A DNA stretch of 64,000 bases, from the NCBI GenBank assembly GCA_964478165.1, contig CAYZGU010000039.1, forward strand, positions 62,001 through 126,000. Reading direction: 5' to 3'. Source of the stretch: CAYZGU01 sp964478165. Its GTDB lineage: Bacteria > Poribacteria > WGA-4E > JAJDTR01. The translations under genes and the position numbers were made by a program. This document shows positions 18,640 to 27,650 of the stretch, piece after piece. The notes beneath the pieces are model-generated. The model was given only the letters and a program-made list of their open reading frames with translations. It ran no database searches and was not told where the DNA came from. Every line of letters begins with the position of its first letter. The first letter of the stretch is position 1.

Positions 18640-19686
18640 TTACGTTTTACGCCCGTGTGAGATCTTTGCATTTAGTGGGTGTACAATCTCACGATGGAGA
18701 GTTTCATGTCGCCATTGATCGAGCACGGCCTCATCATTCTTATCGCGGGCCATTTCAATGAGAGCATCATCAAGCTCATTTGCTGCGTCTAATCCCAATC
18801 TGTTACCGCAAAAGTTCATTGCGGCAACTTCAATCAAGTTTGATAGATTTCGGCCGGGACGGACAGGGATAACGACATGTGAGATATGTTCGTTGTGAAA
18901 AATGTATTCATCAGCTTCAGTCGAAGTCTGGTAAGACCTGTTCTTCTCATCCCAGCGTTCAAGTGTTGCAACAAGCTCTACCTCTTTTCGGTCGCCAACA
19001 GCAGTCACGCCAAAGAGCGCCACAACATCGATAATTCCAATCCCGCGAACCTCAATGTAATGTTTCACTGGGCGGGGACGAATCCCAAATACGCGATGCT
19101 CGGACACCCTCTTTAAAAGAACCGAATCGTCTGCGATAACGCGATGACCGCTCTGCAAAAGTCCCAGTGTGCATTCGCTCTTTCCGATGCCGCTTTGGCC
19201 AAGGATTAACACGCCGACACCGAAAACATCCACTAGGTTTCCATGTACATACTCTGTGGGACCGAATTCATCCTCAAAGAAAAGGAGCAAGCGCGTGGTG
19301 AAGACGGAGGATCCAAGAGAGGTCGTTAACACTGGTATGCCGTTCTGATTAGCAAGGTTAATCAATTCCGTTGGAGGGCTTAAACCACTCGTAACGGCAA
19401 CGCAGGGGATCGGAAAAGAAAGCAGTGTTTTCAAGATTTCAAAACGGTTGGAGGCTTCAAGGCTACTCAAGTAACCGATCTCGCCATGTCCAAAGATCTG
19501 AACACGACTATGACCGAAATGTTCATAATATCCGCAGAGGGCTAGGCCTGGGCGATTTGCTTCTGCCGTTTCTATCCGCCTATCTAACCCAACTACACCG
19601 GCGACAATATCCGTCTGAAGTTCATGTCCTGCGTACTTAATTAACTTGCGAATAGTAACATTTTGTTCCATACAGTAGGCGTCCAT
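18640..19686 (-). CDS. hprK: HPr kinase/phosphorylase
   Basis: Bifunctional enzyme that phosphorylates HPr on Ser46 with ATP or PPi and removes the phosphate. 348 residues with an intact catalytic domain: His149 in YVHGN, Walker A GQSGIGKS at 163-170, DD at 186-187, and the HprK signature EVRGIGIIDV at 212-221, plus PVRPGRNL near the C-terminus. The start may be the ATG at 19686 or one five codons downstream; neither has a clear ribosome-binding site. It lies between rpoN and ptsH in a PTS/nitrogen-type cluster that has otherwise decayed, so its preservation suggests continuing selection. Confidence 0.93.
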   Translation of the reverse strand: MDAYCMEQNVTIRKLIKYAGHELQTDIVAGVVGLDRRIETAEANRPGLALCGYYEHFGHSRVQIFGHGEIGYLSSLEASNRFEILKTLLSFPIPCVAVTSGLSPPTELINLANQNGIPVLTTSLGSSVFTTRLLLFFEDEFGPTEYVHGNLVDVFGVGVLILGQSGIGKSECTLGLLQSGHRVIADDSVLLKRVSEHRVFGIRPRPVKHYIEVRGIGIIDVVALFGVTAVGDRKEVELVATLERWDEKNRSYQTSTEADEYIFHNEHISHVVIPVRPGRNLSNLIEVAAMNFCGNRLGLDAANELDDALIEMARDKNDEAVLDQWRHETLHREIVHPLNAKISHGRKT

Positions 19687-20216
19687 ATAGAAGCTGTCGG
19701 ATATGGGACAACAACTTAGAATACACTTTCTAGGTTGAGTGAGCAGAAGAAATGAACACTCATTTATGCCATGTGTCGTAGAAGCTGTGCAATGTGAACT
19801 TTAATAGTGCAAGACTGATTCTACGGTGGTGAAACCGCAGAATGCTCATCGGTGTCACACTATGTGATGCGGACCGATTTGGCACTCGGTGATGTGTAGC
19901 GTTAACCCAAGGCGTATTCGTTTTTGCCAACGTCCACCGAACGTTAGAGGAAACTTTGGACAAAAATCCCCCTGTGCAATTGCCAGAACTCGATTCCAAC
20001 AACTACGAATGATGCCATTGGGGCTGAACATATCGCATGTTCTTTCAGAAATCCACGGCTGAAGACAATTCCACGAATCACACTGGCCAATTTTAGCAGG
20101 TGTTTCGACACACGGTCCTGATTGAAGATGACAGTATGTGAATACTAACTGTGTGTCAACAAGTCACAACCATGCGGAACGTGTGCTATGAACAAGAAAC
20201 GCTCGAGCTCTTACCT
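19687..20216 (-). other. Gap between rpoN and hprK, possible hpf/raiA remnant
   Basis: The ribosome hibernation factor gene (hpf/raiA) normally sits between rpoN and hprK. No intact gene is here. One minus-strand stretch (about 19858-20100) contains RIRLGLTLHITECQIGPHH followed in another frame by a TDEHSAV segment, vaguely like the HPF core (..EVTLH..G..LHA...DMY). I treat this as a suggestion only. A probable promoter is at 20131-20159. Confidence 0.25.
20131..20159 (-). promoter_or_regulatory. Possible sigma-70 promoter between rpoN and hprK
   Basis: On the minus strand TTGACA (20159-20154), a 17-base spacer and TACTGT (20136-20131). It would give hprK a leader of over 400 bases, which makes most sense if the promoter once served a gene now lost from this gap. 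Confidence 0.45.
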
Positions 20217-21938
20217 CTACCATTGTCGCTTCCGTTTACTCGACGATAGAATATCAAGTTCCTCACGATATTTTTGGACGGTGCGTCGAGCAAGACGAAC
20301 ACCCTCGGCTCCCAATGTATTAGCAATTGCCTGATCGCTAAGCGGTTTCGCGGAATTCTCGGATTCGATTATTCGTTTCACTTGATTCTTGACTGTTGTT
20401 GTCGATATGTTGGCTCCGGAGTCCGTTGGTAGGTCTGTGCTGAAGAAAAATTTCAGTTTGTATATTCCCTGTGGGGTTTCGACATATTTGTTCGTTGTAA
20501 CGCGGCTGACTGTGGATTCATGAACGTCTGCCATTTCAGCAATCTGCTTCAGTGTCAGAGGCTTTAATCCCTTGGTCCCTTGTTCCAGGAAATCCGATTG
20601 GATTTCGAAAATCGCTTCCGTGACATTTGCGATTGTCCGCCTTCGTTGGTTGACGCTACTAATGAGGTCTATTGCTGAGCTACGTCGTTGTTGCAACCAC
20701 TTTTTTGTTTGACCGTCAACACCACTGTCTCCACTACGCAGCATATTTATGTAAAATGGGCTTAGACGCAGGCGGGGCATCCCATCGTCATTTGTGAGGA
20801 CATGATACTTTCCATCAATCTTCTTAATGACAACCTCTGGTATGATGAGGCGAGAGGTGTCATTACCACTACTCAAGTATTTGGAATCTGGATCTGAAAA
20901 ATAACGTCCTGGATAAGGCGCAAGTCGTCCTATAACTTCCTTTGCCTTAATTATTTCCTCGATTCCCACTTTTAATCTTTGTGCGATGCGTGGAAATTGA
21001 TTATTCATGAAATCGTCGAAGTGCGTTTTCAGAATTGCTTCAGCAGTAGCATCATGAATTTCATGCGCCTTCAACTGAATCAACATGGTTTCAGGGATTG
21101 TCCGAAACGCAATACCAATTGGTTCAAAGTTGTTTTGGATGTACTGGAGGACTTCTTCCACGTGCTCAACGTCGCAGCCCACTGTATCGGCAATCTCTTT
21201 GAGCGTGATATTGAAAACCCCTAGTTCTCCATTGTCCGATTCGATGGTATACGTTTGTGCATTATCTTGGTCGACCACCTGCCATCTGTCTTCTTGCACG
21301 TCCGGTACAATTATGGTGTTTGGGGATAGCAGAGTTTCATCGGTGAAGAGTTCCTTTCGGAGTTGGCGTTCAAGTGACTTGCGCAGGTCGTCTGAGAACT
21401 CTGACTCTTTGAGATCGTGTTGGAAGTCGGAATTTAGTGTGAACAACGGCATCTTCAGTTGTCCATCGTCATTCAAGTTGCCGATAAGCTGTTCTCCGAT
21501 AGCTTTCTCAATATCTGAGAAAGGTGTTACGGCAAGTTGGGCGCATAGGAATTCGTGTAGTGACTGTGATTCTGCGACGTCGGCCTGCGGACCATCTTCA
21601 TCGTGTAGGTGTTGAAACGATGTTCTCTCGCTGACATTCGCCATATCGTCGAACGCAGCATCCCAGTCGATATCAGGTTCCTTGTCTTCTCTATCCAAGC
21701 GCTCTGCGGGTTCATTCCATTCGGTGTCGGGGTCTAACTCAGGTGTGCCCACCAAATCTTGAATCTCTTCGTCTTGAATTTCGTCCTCGTCCAACAGAGG
21801 ATTTTGTTCTAGCTGCTGCGACAAAAATTGGTTGAGCTCCAATCTTGGCATTAGCAGAACTTTAATCGCCTGTTGCAACTTCGGCGTCATGATAATCTGC
21901 TGTTTTAGAGTTGCAATTTGTCGTAATCCGATATTCAT
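20217..21938 (-). CDS. rpoN: RNA polymerase sigma-54 factor
   Basis: Sigma-54, which directs RNA polymerase to -24/-12 promoters and needs AAA+ activators. 573 residues. Region I at the N-terminus is Gln/Leu-rich (LKQQIIMTPKLQQAIKVLLM), an acidic linker follows (about 50-110), then the core-binding domain, a helix-turn-helix (MADVHESTVSRVTTNKY), and the RpoN box ARRTVQKYRE at 550-559. It starts six bases after lptB ends, the classic lptB-rpoN arrangement, so it is almost certainly co-transcribed with the LPS export genes. No sigma-54 promoter was recognised in the window. Confidence 0.96.
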   Translation of the reverse strand: MNIGLRQIATLKQQIIMTPKLQQAIKVLLMPRLELNQFLSQQLEQNPLLDEDEIQDEEIQDLVGTPELDPDTEWNEPAERLDREDKEPDIDWDAAFDDMANVSERTSFQHLHDEDGPQADVAESQSLHEFLCAQLAVTPFSDIEKAIGEQLIGNLNDDGQLKMPLFTLNSDFQHDLKESEFSDDLRKSLERQLRKELFTDETLLSPNTIIVPDVQEDRWQVVDQDNAQTYTIESDNGELGVFNITLKEIADTVGCDVEHVEEVLQYIQNNFEPIGIAFRTIPETMLIQLKAHEIHDATAEAILKTHFDDFMNNQFPRIAQRLKVGIEEIIKAKEVIGRLAPYPGRYFSDPDSKYLSSGNDTSRLIIPEVVIKKIDGKYHVLTNDDGMPRLRLSPFYINMLRSGDSGVDGQTKKWLQQRRSSAIDLISSVNQRRRTIANVTEAIFEIQSDFLEQGTKGLKPLTLKQIAEMADVHESTVSRVTTNKYVETPQGIYKLKFFFSTDLPTDSGANISTTTVKNQVKRIIESENSAKPLSDQAIANTLGAEGVRLARRTVQKYREELDILSSSKRKRQW

Positions 21939-21944
21939 AGTCTG

Positions 21945-22706
21945 CTAGTTAGAATTACGCGGTCTTCCGCTCGCCCTAAGTTCAAAATTATGCCCGAAAT
22001 AAAGATTCCTGGCCAATTCGCTCTGAACCAATTCTTCGGGAGTACCACTCAAGGTAATTTTACCATCGGCAATTAAATACGCACGATCAACGATGCCAAG
22101 AGTTTCCTCTGCATTGTGATCGGTGATTAGGATTCCAAGATTGCGATTCCGCAGGTGCAAGATGAGCTGCTGAATGTCTTGAACCGCGATTGGATCAATA
22201 CCGGAAAATGGTTCATCAAGTAAAATAAAGGATGGGGACGCTGCTAGGGCTCTTGCGATTTCGGCTCTTCGACATTCGCCTCCAGAGAGAGTATACGCCT
22301 TTCTGTTAGCTAGATCGGAGATTCCAAGTTCTTCCATGAGTTGGCTGGCTCGTGCCTTACGCTCATTTTTGGGGGTATGAAGAACCTCAAGGATCGAGGT
22401 AATGTTCTGTTCGACGGTCAGCTTGCGAAAAATAGATGTCTCCTGGGCTAGATATCCAATGCCAAGCCGCGCCCTTTTGTACATTGGCAAGAACGTAATG
22501 TCTTGACCATTACAAATGACTTGCCCTGCGTTTGGACGAATGAGACCAACGACCATATAGAAGGTTGTTGATTTTCCCGCGCCGTTTGGTCCAAGTAGGC
22601 CGACGATTTCTCCGGTTTTAAGGTCAAGATCGACCTCATTGACCACGACCGGGCCTCTTCGCGCATATCTTTTTACAAGTCCATGGGTTTCGAGTCGACT
22701 TGACAT
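21945..22706 (-). CDS. lptB: LPS export ABC transporter ATPase LptB
   Basis: Cytoplasmic ATPase of the LptB2FG transporter, which pulls lipopolysaccharide from the inner membrane into the Lpt bridge. 253 residues: Walker A GPNGAGKS at 39-46, the signature LSGGECRRAEIARAL, Walker B FILLDEPF and the switch histidine in ITDHN. The CRRAEIARA version of the signature and the GIGYLAQE Q-loop are LptB-like. Located between lptA and rpoN; lptF and lptG are not in the window. Confidence 0.94.
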   Translation of the reverse strand: MSSRLETHGLVKRYARRGPVVVNEVDLDLKTGEIVGLLGPNGAGKSTTFYMVVGLIRPNAGQVICNGQDITFLPMYKRARLGIGYLAQETSIFRKLTVEQNITSILEVLHTPKNERKARASQLMEELGISDLANRKAYTLSGGECRRAEIARALAASPSFILLDEPFSGIDPIAVQDIQQLILHLRNRNLGILITDHNAEETLGIVDRAYLIADGKITLSGTPEELVQSELARNLYFGHNFELRASGRPRNSN

Positions 22707-22734
22707 GAATTAGTTCTTGAATGTTTCTTTTCCT

Positions 22735-23382
22735 TCATTGTTGCTCGGATTTCCCAGATACTTCTTCTTGCTTACTTTTTTGCTTCATGTGAACTTTAAA
22801 CCTGACACCCCCATCCCCTGTCTGTTTCCCAGAACGCCGATTGAAGGTGAAGTGTTTGGCTTCCAATCGATCTTTATGTTGAATCACAACGACATTGTCT
22901 CGAAGATCTACCGTGTCGTCAATGTGGTTTAAGATTGCATGTTCGCATGTGGCAAAAAGGTCATCATCACGTATTTCAACGCTTCCTTGGGCCACTGTTC
23001 TGATGGTGTCGCCTGTGTCAACATCTTCGTGGATAGTCACTTTGTCGGCATTTAGAAAGCCGCTTGGCCGCTTTATCTTAACCTGACCGATTAGAATTGT
23101 CAGACCGGTTTTTTCGTAGCGCTCCATCTCATCAGCTGTTCCGTCAATCATTTCTTCATCGGCCGATCCACCAGAGACTTCAGAGTCAGCTGATTGGTAC
23201 TGTTGACGAGGTGAATCCTGATTGTCTGCGTATGTAGTGCGTTCGCATAGCACGACAATGAAAAATAGAACTAAGCCACAAACTAGCGCCGACATCCTGT
23301 TTATGCTCGGAACATCAAATCCAAAAGGAACACTGGGTGTAAGCTTAAATCTGATTATTGGTCGTTTATTGATGGAGTTCAT
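22735..23382 (-). CDS. lptA: LPS periplasmic bridge protein LptA (OstA-like)
   Basis: Periplasmic protein of the OstA/LptA fold that forms the LPS bridge between membranes. 215 residues with an N-terminal hydrophobic segment (about 30-50) ending near TTYADNQ, a Ser/Glu-rich linker, and the OstA beta-jellyroll (about 90-195: LTILIGQVKIKRPSGFLNAD, AQGSVEIRDDDLFATCEHA, LRDNVVVIQ). It overlaps lptC by 17 bases and precedes lptB by 28, consistent with one operon. The long N-terminal leader may be shorter in reality; an internal ATG lies near residue 29. Confidence 0.85.
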   Translation of the reverse strand: MNSINKRPIIRFKLTPSVPFGFDVPSINRMSALVCGLVLFFIVVLCERTTYADNQDSPRQQYQSADSEVSGGSADEEMIDGTADEMERYEKTGLTILIGQVKIKRPSGFLNADKVTIHEDVDTGDTIRTVAQGSVEIRDDDLFATCEHAILNHIDDTVDLRDNVVVIQHKDRLEAKHFTFNRRSGKQTGDGGVRFKVHMKQKSKQEEVSGKSEQQ

Positions 23383-23992
23383 TCATCTTCTCGTCCTTTG
23401 CATAAAGATTAAATTGTGCGTGCTTCATGAGAATTTTGTCAAGCGATGGACTGGCTTCTAGCTCTGTACCTAGTAATGTCGAATTTCCGCGTGCAATCCG
23501 TGACTTGTGAGGTGCATACAGCCTCTCATCCCAAGCTCGCCAGTGCAGTTCACTAGTGTATAGTTTCCCATCTGAGCTTACACCAACGACGTTATCAAAG
23601 AGCTTGACGTTATTCGATCTTTGAAGAATTTCACCACGCTCTCCCGTGAGGGTAATGGCCAATTTCCCATCTTGAAAAACTTGGACTTTTGGCTGTTGTA
23701 CCTCTACGCGGTCTTTCAAGAAGGTTGCCTCATTACCAATGAGCGTCCACTTTCTGATGCCTGCCTCGGCGTGGCTCGTTGTAAAGCTTTGTAGTGTTTG
23801 TTTTGGTTTTCTGCCAGTGGGCTGTACGCGATTTTGATGTTCTTGGTCACAGCCAAGGTTCGAGGTAGCAAAAATCGCAATCCAAACTATTATGGGACCC
23901 CAGAGGTTGCGTCCCGATCTGGTTGACCGGCTTGGAGTTGAGGTGTGTTCACGCACTGAGGAGGTCTCTGGGTTGTGTTTTCCAACGCTCAT
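23366..23992 (-). CDS. lptC: LPS export protein LptC
   Basis: Bitopic inner-membrane protein that hands LPS from LptB2FG to LptA. 208 residues: a membrane segment at about 30-48 ends in a lipobox-like TSNLGC, followed by a periplasmic OstA-like jellyroll (VQVFQDGKLAITLTGERGEI, KLFDNVVGVSSDGKLYTSELHW, LLGTELEASPSLDKI). It overlaps both neighbours: 44 bases with the acyltransferase and 17 bases with lptA. The lipoprotein character is inference; most LptC proteins keep an uncleaved anchor. Confidence 0.82.
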   Translation of the reverse strand: MSVGKHNPETSSVREHTSTPSRSTRSGRNLWGPIIVWIAIFATSNLGCDQEHQNRVQPTGRKPKQTLQSFTTSHAEAGIRKWTLIGNEATFLKDRVEVQQPKVQVFQDGKLAITLTGERGEILQRSNNVKLFDNVVGVSSDGKLYTSELHWRAWDERLYAPHKSRIARGNSTLLGTELEASPSLDKILMKHAQFNLYAKDEKMNELHQ

Positions 23993-24857
23993 GCATCCAG
24001 ATCCACTGTTCGGGATAACGCCTTACATAAGATTCAATAATCTCAGTAAAGTTCTGGGTGTTAATCAGAAAATCTTGCGCCCGATTGCCGGATTTGTGAA
24101 GTCTTAACGGTGGTTCGATGATAACCCGATGCGAATCATCGGGTTGGCGAACAATGAATGTTGGTAAAATAGCTGCGCCCGTCTTGAGTGCAATCGCTAT
24201 AGGGCTATACGGTGTGTAGGCAGGGCGGCCGAAGAAATTGACCAAGACCCCATCAACACTTGTGTCTACATCCGCCAAAATTCCGAGTAATTCATTGCGT
24301 TTCAGACAGCGCAGCGCGTCGCGAGTTGCCTTATCCCGATCTATGCTTAAATAGCCGACCGATTCGCGATAAGCGCGAACTAGTGTATCCAAACTTCTAG
24401 AGCGAAGTCTCCGGGCAATTGGCTGTAGAGGCGCAACCTGTACTACGAGAGTCGCCGCGAGAAGCTCCCAATTACCGAAATGCGCTGTGAGGATGATTGC
24501 CCCCTTTCCGTGTGCTAATGCAGAATCGACATGTGTTCTGCCTTGGACGGTCACCATCTCACGCATCTGCGCATTGGATGTGTGAGGAAAACCCATGAAC
24601 TCAATTACGTTTTTCCCCATGTTTTGAAAGCAACGGCGGACAATCCCATTGACGGCAAGAGTGTTTTCGAGGTCAAGGCTTAACGCAATATGTTTGCGCG
24701 CAAGCTCCCGCTGATGTGATGCAAACCGACAAGCTACAGTGCCAAGAAGCATTCCAAAAGAAAGTGCGATTTGGCGAGGAAGACAAGCCACACACGCACA
24801 CGCCAGTCTCGCTGCTAGTCCGTACCAGTCATCTTTATGGAAACAGCGCATATTCAA
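23949..24857 (-). CDS. LpxL/HtrB-type lipid A acyltransferase
   Basis: A 302-residue membrane-associated acyltransferase of the LpxL/HtrB family, expected to add a secondary acyl chain to lipid A. The catalytic H(X)4E is HFGNWE (His126, Glu131), in the typical context GAIILTAHFGNWE, and FFGRPAYTP and ERWKTQP are family blocks. An N-terminal hydrophobic region (15-45) anchors it. First gene of the LPS export/rpoN operon and overlapping lptC. Acyl-chain specificity and step (LpxL versus LpxM) cannot be told. Confidence 0.88.
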   Translation of the reverse strand: MNMRCFHKDDWYGLAARLACACVACLPRQIALSFGMLLGTVACRFASHQRELARKHIALSLDLENTLAVNGIVRRCFQNMGKNVIEFMGFPHTSNAQMREMVTVQGRTHVDSALAHGKGAIILTAHFGNWELLAATLVVQVAPLQPIARRLRSRSLDTLVRAYRESVGYLSIDRDKATRDALRCLKRNELLGILADVDTSVDGVLVNFFGRPAYTPYSPIAIALKTGAAILPTFIVRQPDDSHRVIIEPPLRLHKSGNRAQDFLINTQNFTEIIESYVRRYPEQWIWMHERWKTQPRDLLSA

Positions 24858-24972
24858 AAATTAGTATGTGGAGCGCACCCATTGCTAAATTACAGGCTGA
24901 AACTACTATTTGGACACGGTACCTACATGTTGGGCCAATCCCTAGCAAAACCTATACCATATCGGAACAAAT

Positions 24973-25001
24973 ATTATAGCAGATGCGAAATTAAATGACA
25001 A
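24973..25001 (-). promoter_or_regulatory. Sigma-70 promoter of the LPS/rpoN operon
   Basis: On the minus strand TTGTCA (25001-24996), a 17-base spacer and a perfect TATAAT (24978-24973). The transcript would start near 24966, about 110 bases before the acyltransferase ATG. Confidence 0.7.
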
Positions 25002-25166
25002 GATGTTTTCGGTTGCCCTCGTTCTTCCGGGCGTAACTTGAATCGCGAACATGACCGGTGTCCCTCTTCACAAGCCATAACCTCTTGGTAGGTTTTTCCG
25101 AGGATAGAAGTTTCATCTCATAGTCCTAATCTGATTGAATTGTGAGTATGTGGACAATAATAGTGG

Positions 25167-25195
25167 CTGACAACCGATTATGCTTCTGATATAAT
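25167..25195 (+). promoter_or_regulatory. Sigma-70 promoter of the methyltransferase gene
   Basis: CTGACA (25167-25172), a 17-base spacer and a perfect TATAAT (25190-25195). Start near 25202, giving a leader of about 47 bases. Confidence 0.75.
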
Positions 25196-25248
25196 GTGTC
25201 CTTGAGGTGCTTAGACGTTCCCCGGTGGAGGGGTAAATTAAGGAAATT

Positions 25249-26025
25249 ATGAGCCGGATTCATAATGCCGTTCAAACGCAATTTAGTCGACATGCAGAAT
25301 ACTATGCGCGGAGTTCTGTTCATAGCCGAGGGGACACTTTAGCGGCAATCACGAATTTCGCGCAGCCGATGAGTCACGAACGAGCTCTGGACATCGCAAC
25401 AGGAACGGGTTTTACTGCGTTTGCGATAGCGCCGAAGGTCGCACGTGTTATTGCTACTGATTTGACGTCCGAAATGCTATTCAAGGCGAGAGAACTTGCG
25501 TTGGAGCGTGGATTAGCGAATATTGAGTTTCAGGTTGCTGCTGCCGAATCACTACCGTTTGCCAACGAGTCGTTTGACCTTGTTACGTGCCGAATCGCAC
25601 CGCACCATTTTCAAAACGTGCGTAGTTTCCTAACGGAAGCCTCTCGTGTGCTACGGCCCTCAGGTAGGTTCTGTATGGTGGACTCGGTCTGCCCGGAATC
25701 TGAACGATTGATTAAGTGGCAAAACAGTGTGGAGAAGATGCGAGATGCGTCCCATGTTTGGGCGTATCCGCCGTCGCAATGGCGGGAAATGATCTCTGAC
25801 GCGGAATTCAGCATTGAGGGAGAAGCGCAAACCCAAAATGCTGAGATTCAATTTTCGTGGTGGGTACAGTGGGAGGAGACTCCAGCGGCGTTACGGAATC
25901 GACTCCGTTCGAGTTTCGAGGAACTTTCGCACGCAGATGCCACAATTTATTCTCTCCGCCGAGAGGAGGATGAAATCTATTTCACTTGGCCTATGTATGC
26001 GGTCAAAGCGAGAAAGTTAAGGTAG
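25249..26025 (+). CDS. Class I SAM-dependent methyltransferase (UbiE/Methyltransf_11 type)
   Basis: 258 residues with a seven-strand SAM-binding fold. Motif I is LDIATGTGFTAFAIAP, motif II is IEFQVAAAESLPFANESFDLVTCRIAPHHF, and the post-II block VLRPSGRFCMVD follows, the pattern of UbiE/ArsM-like small-molecule methyltransferases. AAGGA precedes the ATG at a normal distance. Monocistronic by position, with its own promoter at 25167-25195. Substrate unknown. Confidence 0.88.
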   Translation: MSRIHNAVQTQFSRHAEYYARSSVHSRGDTLAAITNFAQPMSHERALDIATGTGFTAFAIAPKVARVIATDLTSEMLFKARELALERGLANIEFQVAAAESLPFANESFDLVTCRIAPHHFQNVRSFLTEASRVLRPSGRFCMVDSVCPESERLIKWQNSVEKMRDASHVWAYPPSQWREMISDAEFSIEGEAQTQNAEIQFSWWVQWEETPAALRNRLRSSFEELSHADATIYSLRREEDEIYFTWPMYAVKARKLR

Positions 26026-26672
26026 CAGTTATGACCGCTTTGTTATTGACAGTATTGAGGTAAAGTGTTCTAGCGGTATGGCAATCTGCAGATTCTCTCA
26101 ATGGTACGCCAACAAACTTGTCCAAGCAGCCTGTGCGTGGTGGCATCACGCCGTTGTGTTGGTTTGGGGCTATTGAGAGGGTGATTGTTCCATGATGAGG
26201 TTTTAGCCGCCAGTGCTGAAAACTCTGGATTGTTGTGATAGAAAATCTCACAGCATGAGTCTGTGGACAGCAACGGATGTGGGTGCGTGTCGCTTCGGAT
26301 GACGCCCCAATTCAGCCATTTACACGGTGGCGACGGTATCAAGAATTCCGTCGAAGAGACGGGCTCCCGGGTGGGGCCAAGTGTTCGTCCACCATCTAAT
26401 TGACGCTCTTTCAACTTCAAGCATCGATGTTCTCCTGATTTGGAAGATAGAAATCTTGGACTGCGCAATTGTCTTGTTTTGGAGTTCTTATACCTGAGGG
26501 ACAGTGACTGGGCATATTTTGCCTGGTGTTACTTTGGACACAATTAGAACCGCATCGTGAAAGTTTTGTCACGCTTGTTAGAAATCGAATTCTTGACGGA
26601 AAATCAACTTTCAATTCCGTCAAGGTGTTAGGTTGTTTTGGAGGTCACACTGTGAATATCTGCTGCATTCCG
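26026..26672. other. Gap between convergent genes
   Basis: 647 bases between the methyltransferase (+) and the DUF1326 gene (-). Open stretches occur on the minus strand (around 26070-26470) but in overlapping frames and without recognisable motifs. I see no supported feature. Confidence 0.5.
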
Positions 26673-27326
26673 TCACATACGATAATTTCCGAAAAACACG
26701 TTGTTTGTCGGCGTGCCTTGGCTCCAAGTTGTGGACAAGATGGTGTCTTTGTAACGATAAATCGTCGATTGGCCAACAACGATCCCATTAAGCTCTTCTA
26801 GCGGTTCATACCATATCTGATGCGGTTGGGTGCATTGCTGACACGGATGGCGTGTGGCAACAAGATCTAGTACGCTTCCAACGTGCACTTCACGAAGTAC
26901 GCCGTTCCTAGCAAATGTGATGGGGACCACTCGTGTGGTTGTGATATTTCCTATAACCGCTCCGCGTTTGGTGAGTATCAAATCGGTTAACGCGAGATGT
27001 TGTTCTGGTGTGGCGTTGTTATCAATGTATAGGACGGTCTGACGAGTTTGTGTGTCGACTGCTAGATTCCGTTTTGCGCTGAGAACCGCCACAACGGTGA
27101 GATTCTTCAACGAGATGCCTTTCCACATGCCTTGGTTCACGTGCCAAACCAGGGTGGCTTCTTTTCCCCCTCCCATGAACTCTGCACCATAGTGGCACGC
27201 GCCGATGTAGACGCTGGCAGATCTCGCTTCCAGATATTCACCCTGTATGCCTGGCGCGTTGGTTCCTAGGGAAATCGCTGTTGTGAGTATCAATCCAAAC
27301 GTTGCGAAAGCGAAAGCTTGGCTCAT
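26673..27326 (-). CDS. DUF1326-like secreted protein
   Basis: 217 residues from the ATG at 27326, preceded by AAGGAG eleven bases upstream; a longer frame to 27425 lacks such a site and would hide the signal peptide. An export signal (about 1-25, FATFGLILTTAISLGTNA) precedes a body resembling DUF1326 proteins: GEYLEARSASVYIGACHYGA, LVWHVNQGMWKGISLKNL, VLYIDNNATPEQHLAL, and a CQQC pair near IWYEPLEEL. The family's function is not established to my knowledge. It lies downstream of the molybdenum hydroxylase genes and the small Cys-rich gene, and may share their transcript. Confidence 0.7.
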   Translation of the reverse strand: MSQAFAFATFGLILTTAISLGTNAPGIQGEYLEARSASVYIGACHYGAEFMGGGKEATLVWHVNQGMWKGISLKNLTVVAVLSAKRNLAVDTQTRQTVLYIDNNATPEQHLALTDLILTKRGAVIGNITTTRVVPITFARNGVLREVHVGSVLDLVATRHPCQQCTQPHQIWYEPLEELNGIVVGQSTIYRYKDTILSTTWSQGTPTNNVFFGNYRM

Positions 27327-27388
27327 GATTCTGTGTTCTCCTTTCTCAAGTCTGAGGCTGAAAAGGAATATAGAAATCGCTCTGTGAA

Positions 27389-27625
27389 TTAGGTGATTGT
27401 CGTTGTCTCGATTGCGTGGAAGCAAGATCTACTTCTTTTACACGCTTCTGGTGAGACAAACCCATCATCAGGTCCAACAACTTGCATCGTACAGTTGCAC
27501 CAGTAATTTGAGAATGGGTTAGTTTCGGCGAGATTCTGCACGTTGCCGCCGGGAACGTAAAGTGCTTTTGTTCTCAAGTGTTGACAAAGCGTTTGTTTGA
27601 GCCCGGATAGAGTAGTCGCTGCCAT
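27389..27625 (-). CDS. Small Cys-rich protein, unknown function
   Basis: 78 residues. The ATG at 27625 has a strong GAGGAG seven bases upstream, which argues for real translation. No signal peptide. Cys14, Cys43, Cys45, Cys62 and Cys68, with His16, could hold a metal or an Fe-S cluster; the blocks CQHLRTKALYV, NYWCNCTMQVVGPDDG and PEACKRSRSC look conserved rather than random. It starts 26 bases after the FAD subunit gene ends and is followed by the DUF1326 gene, so a role linked to the molybdenum hydroxylase (assembly or partner) is a reasonable guess only. Confidence 0.6.
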   Translation of the reverse strand: MAATTLSGLKQTLCQHLRTKALYVPGGNVQNLAETNPFSNYWCNCTMQVVGPDDGFVSPEACKRSRSCFHAIETTTIT

Positions 27626-27650
27626 TTTGATGCTCCTCATTATTGCAGCT

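Larger units (their letters stand above)
24858..25248. other. Divergent intergenic region with two promoters
   Basis: 391 bases between the LPS operon (-) and the methyltransferase gene (+). It contains one strong sigma-70 promoter on each strand (24973-25001 and 25167-25195), about 170 bases apart. No coding sequence seen. Confidence 0.7.
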
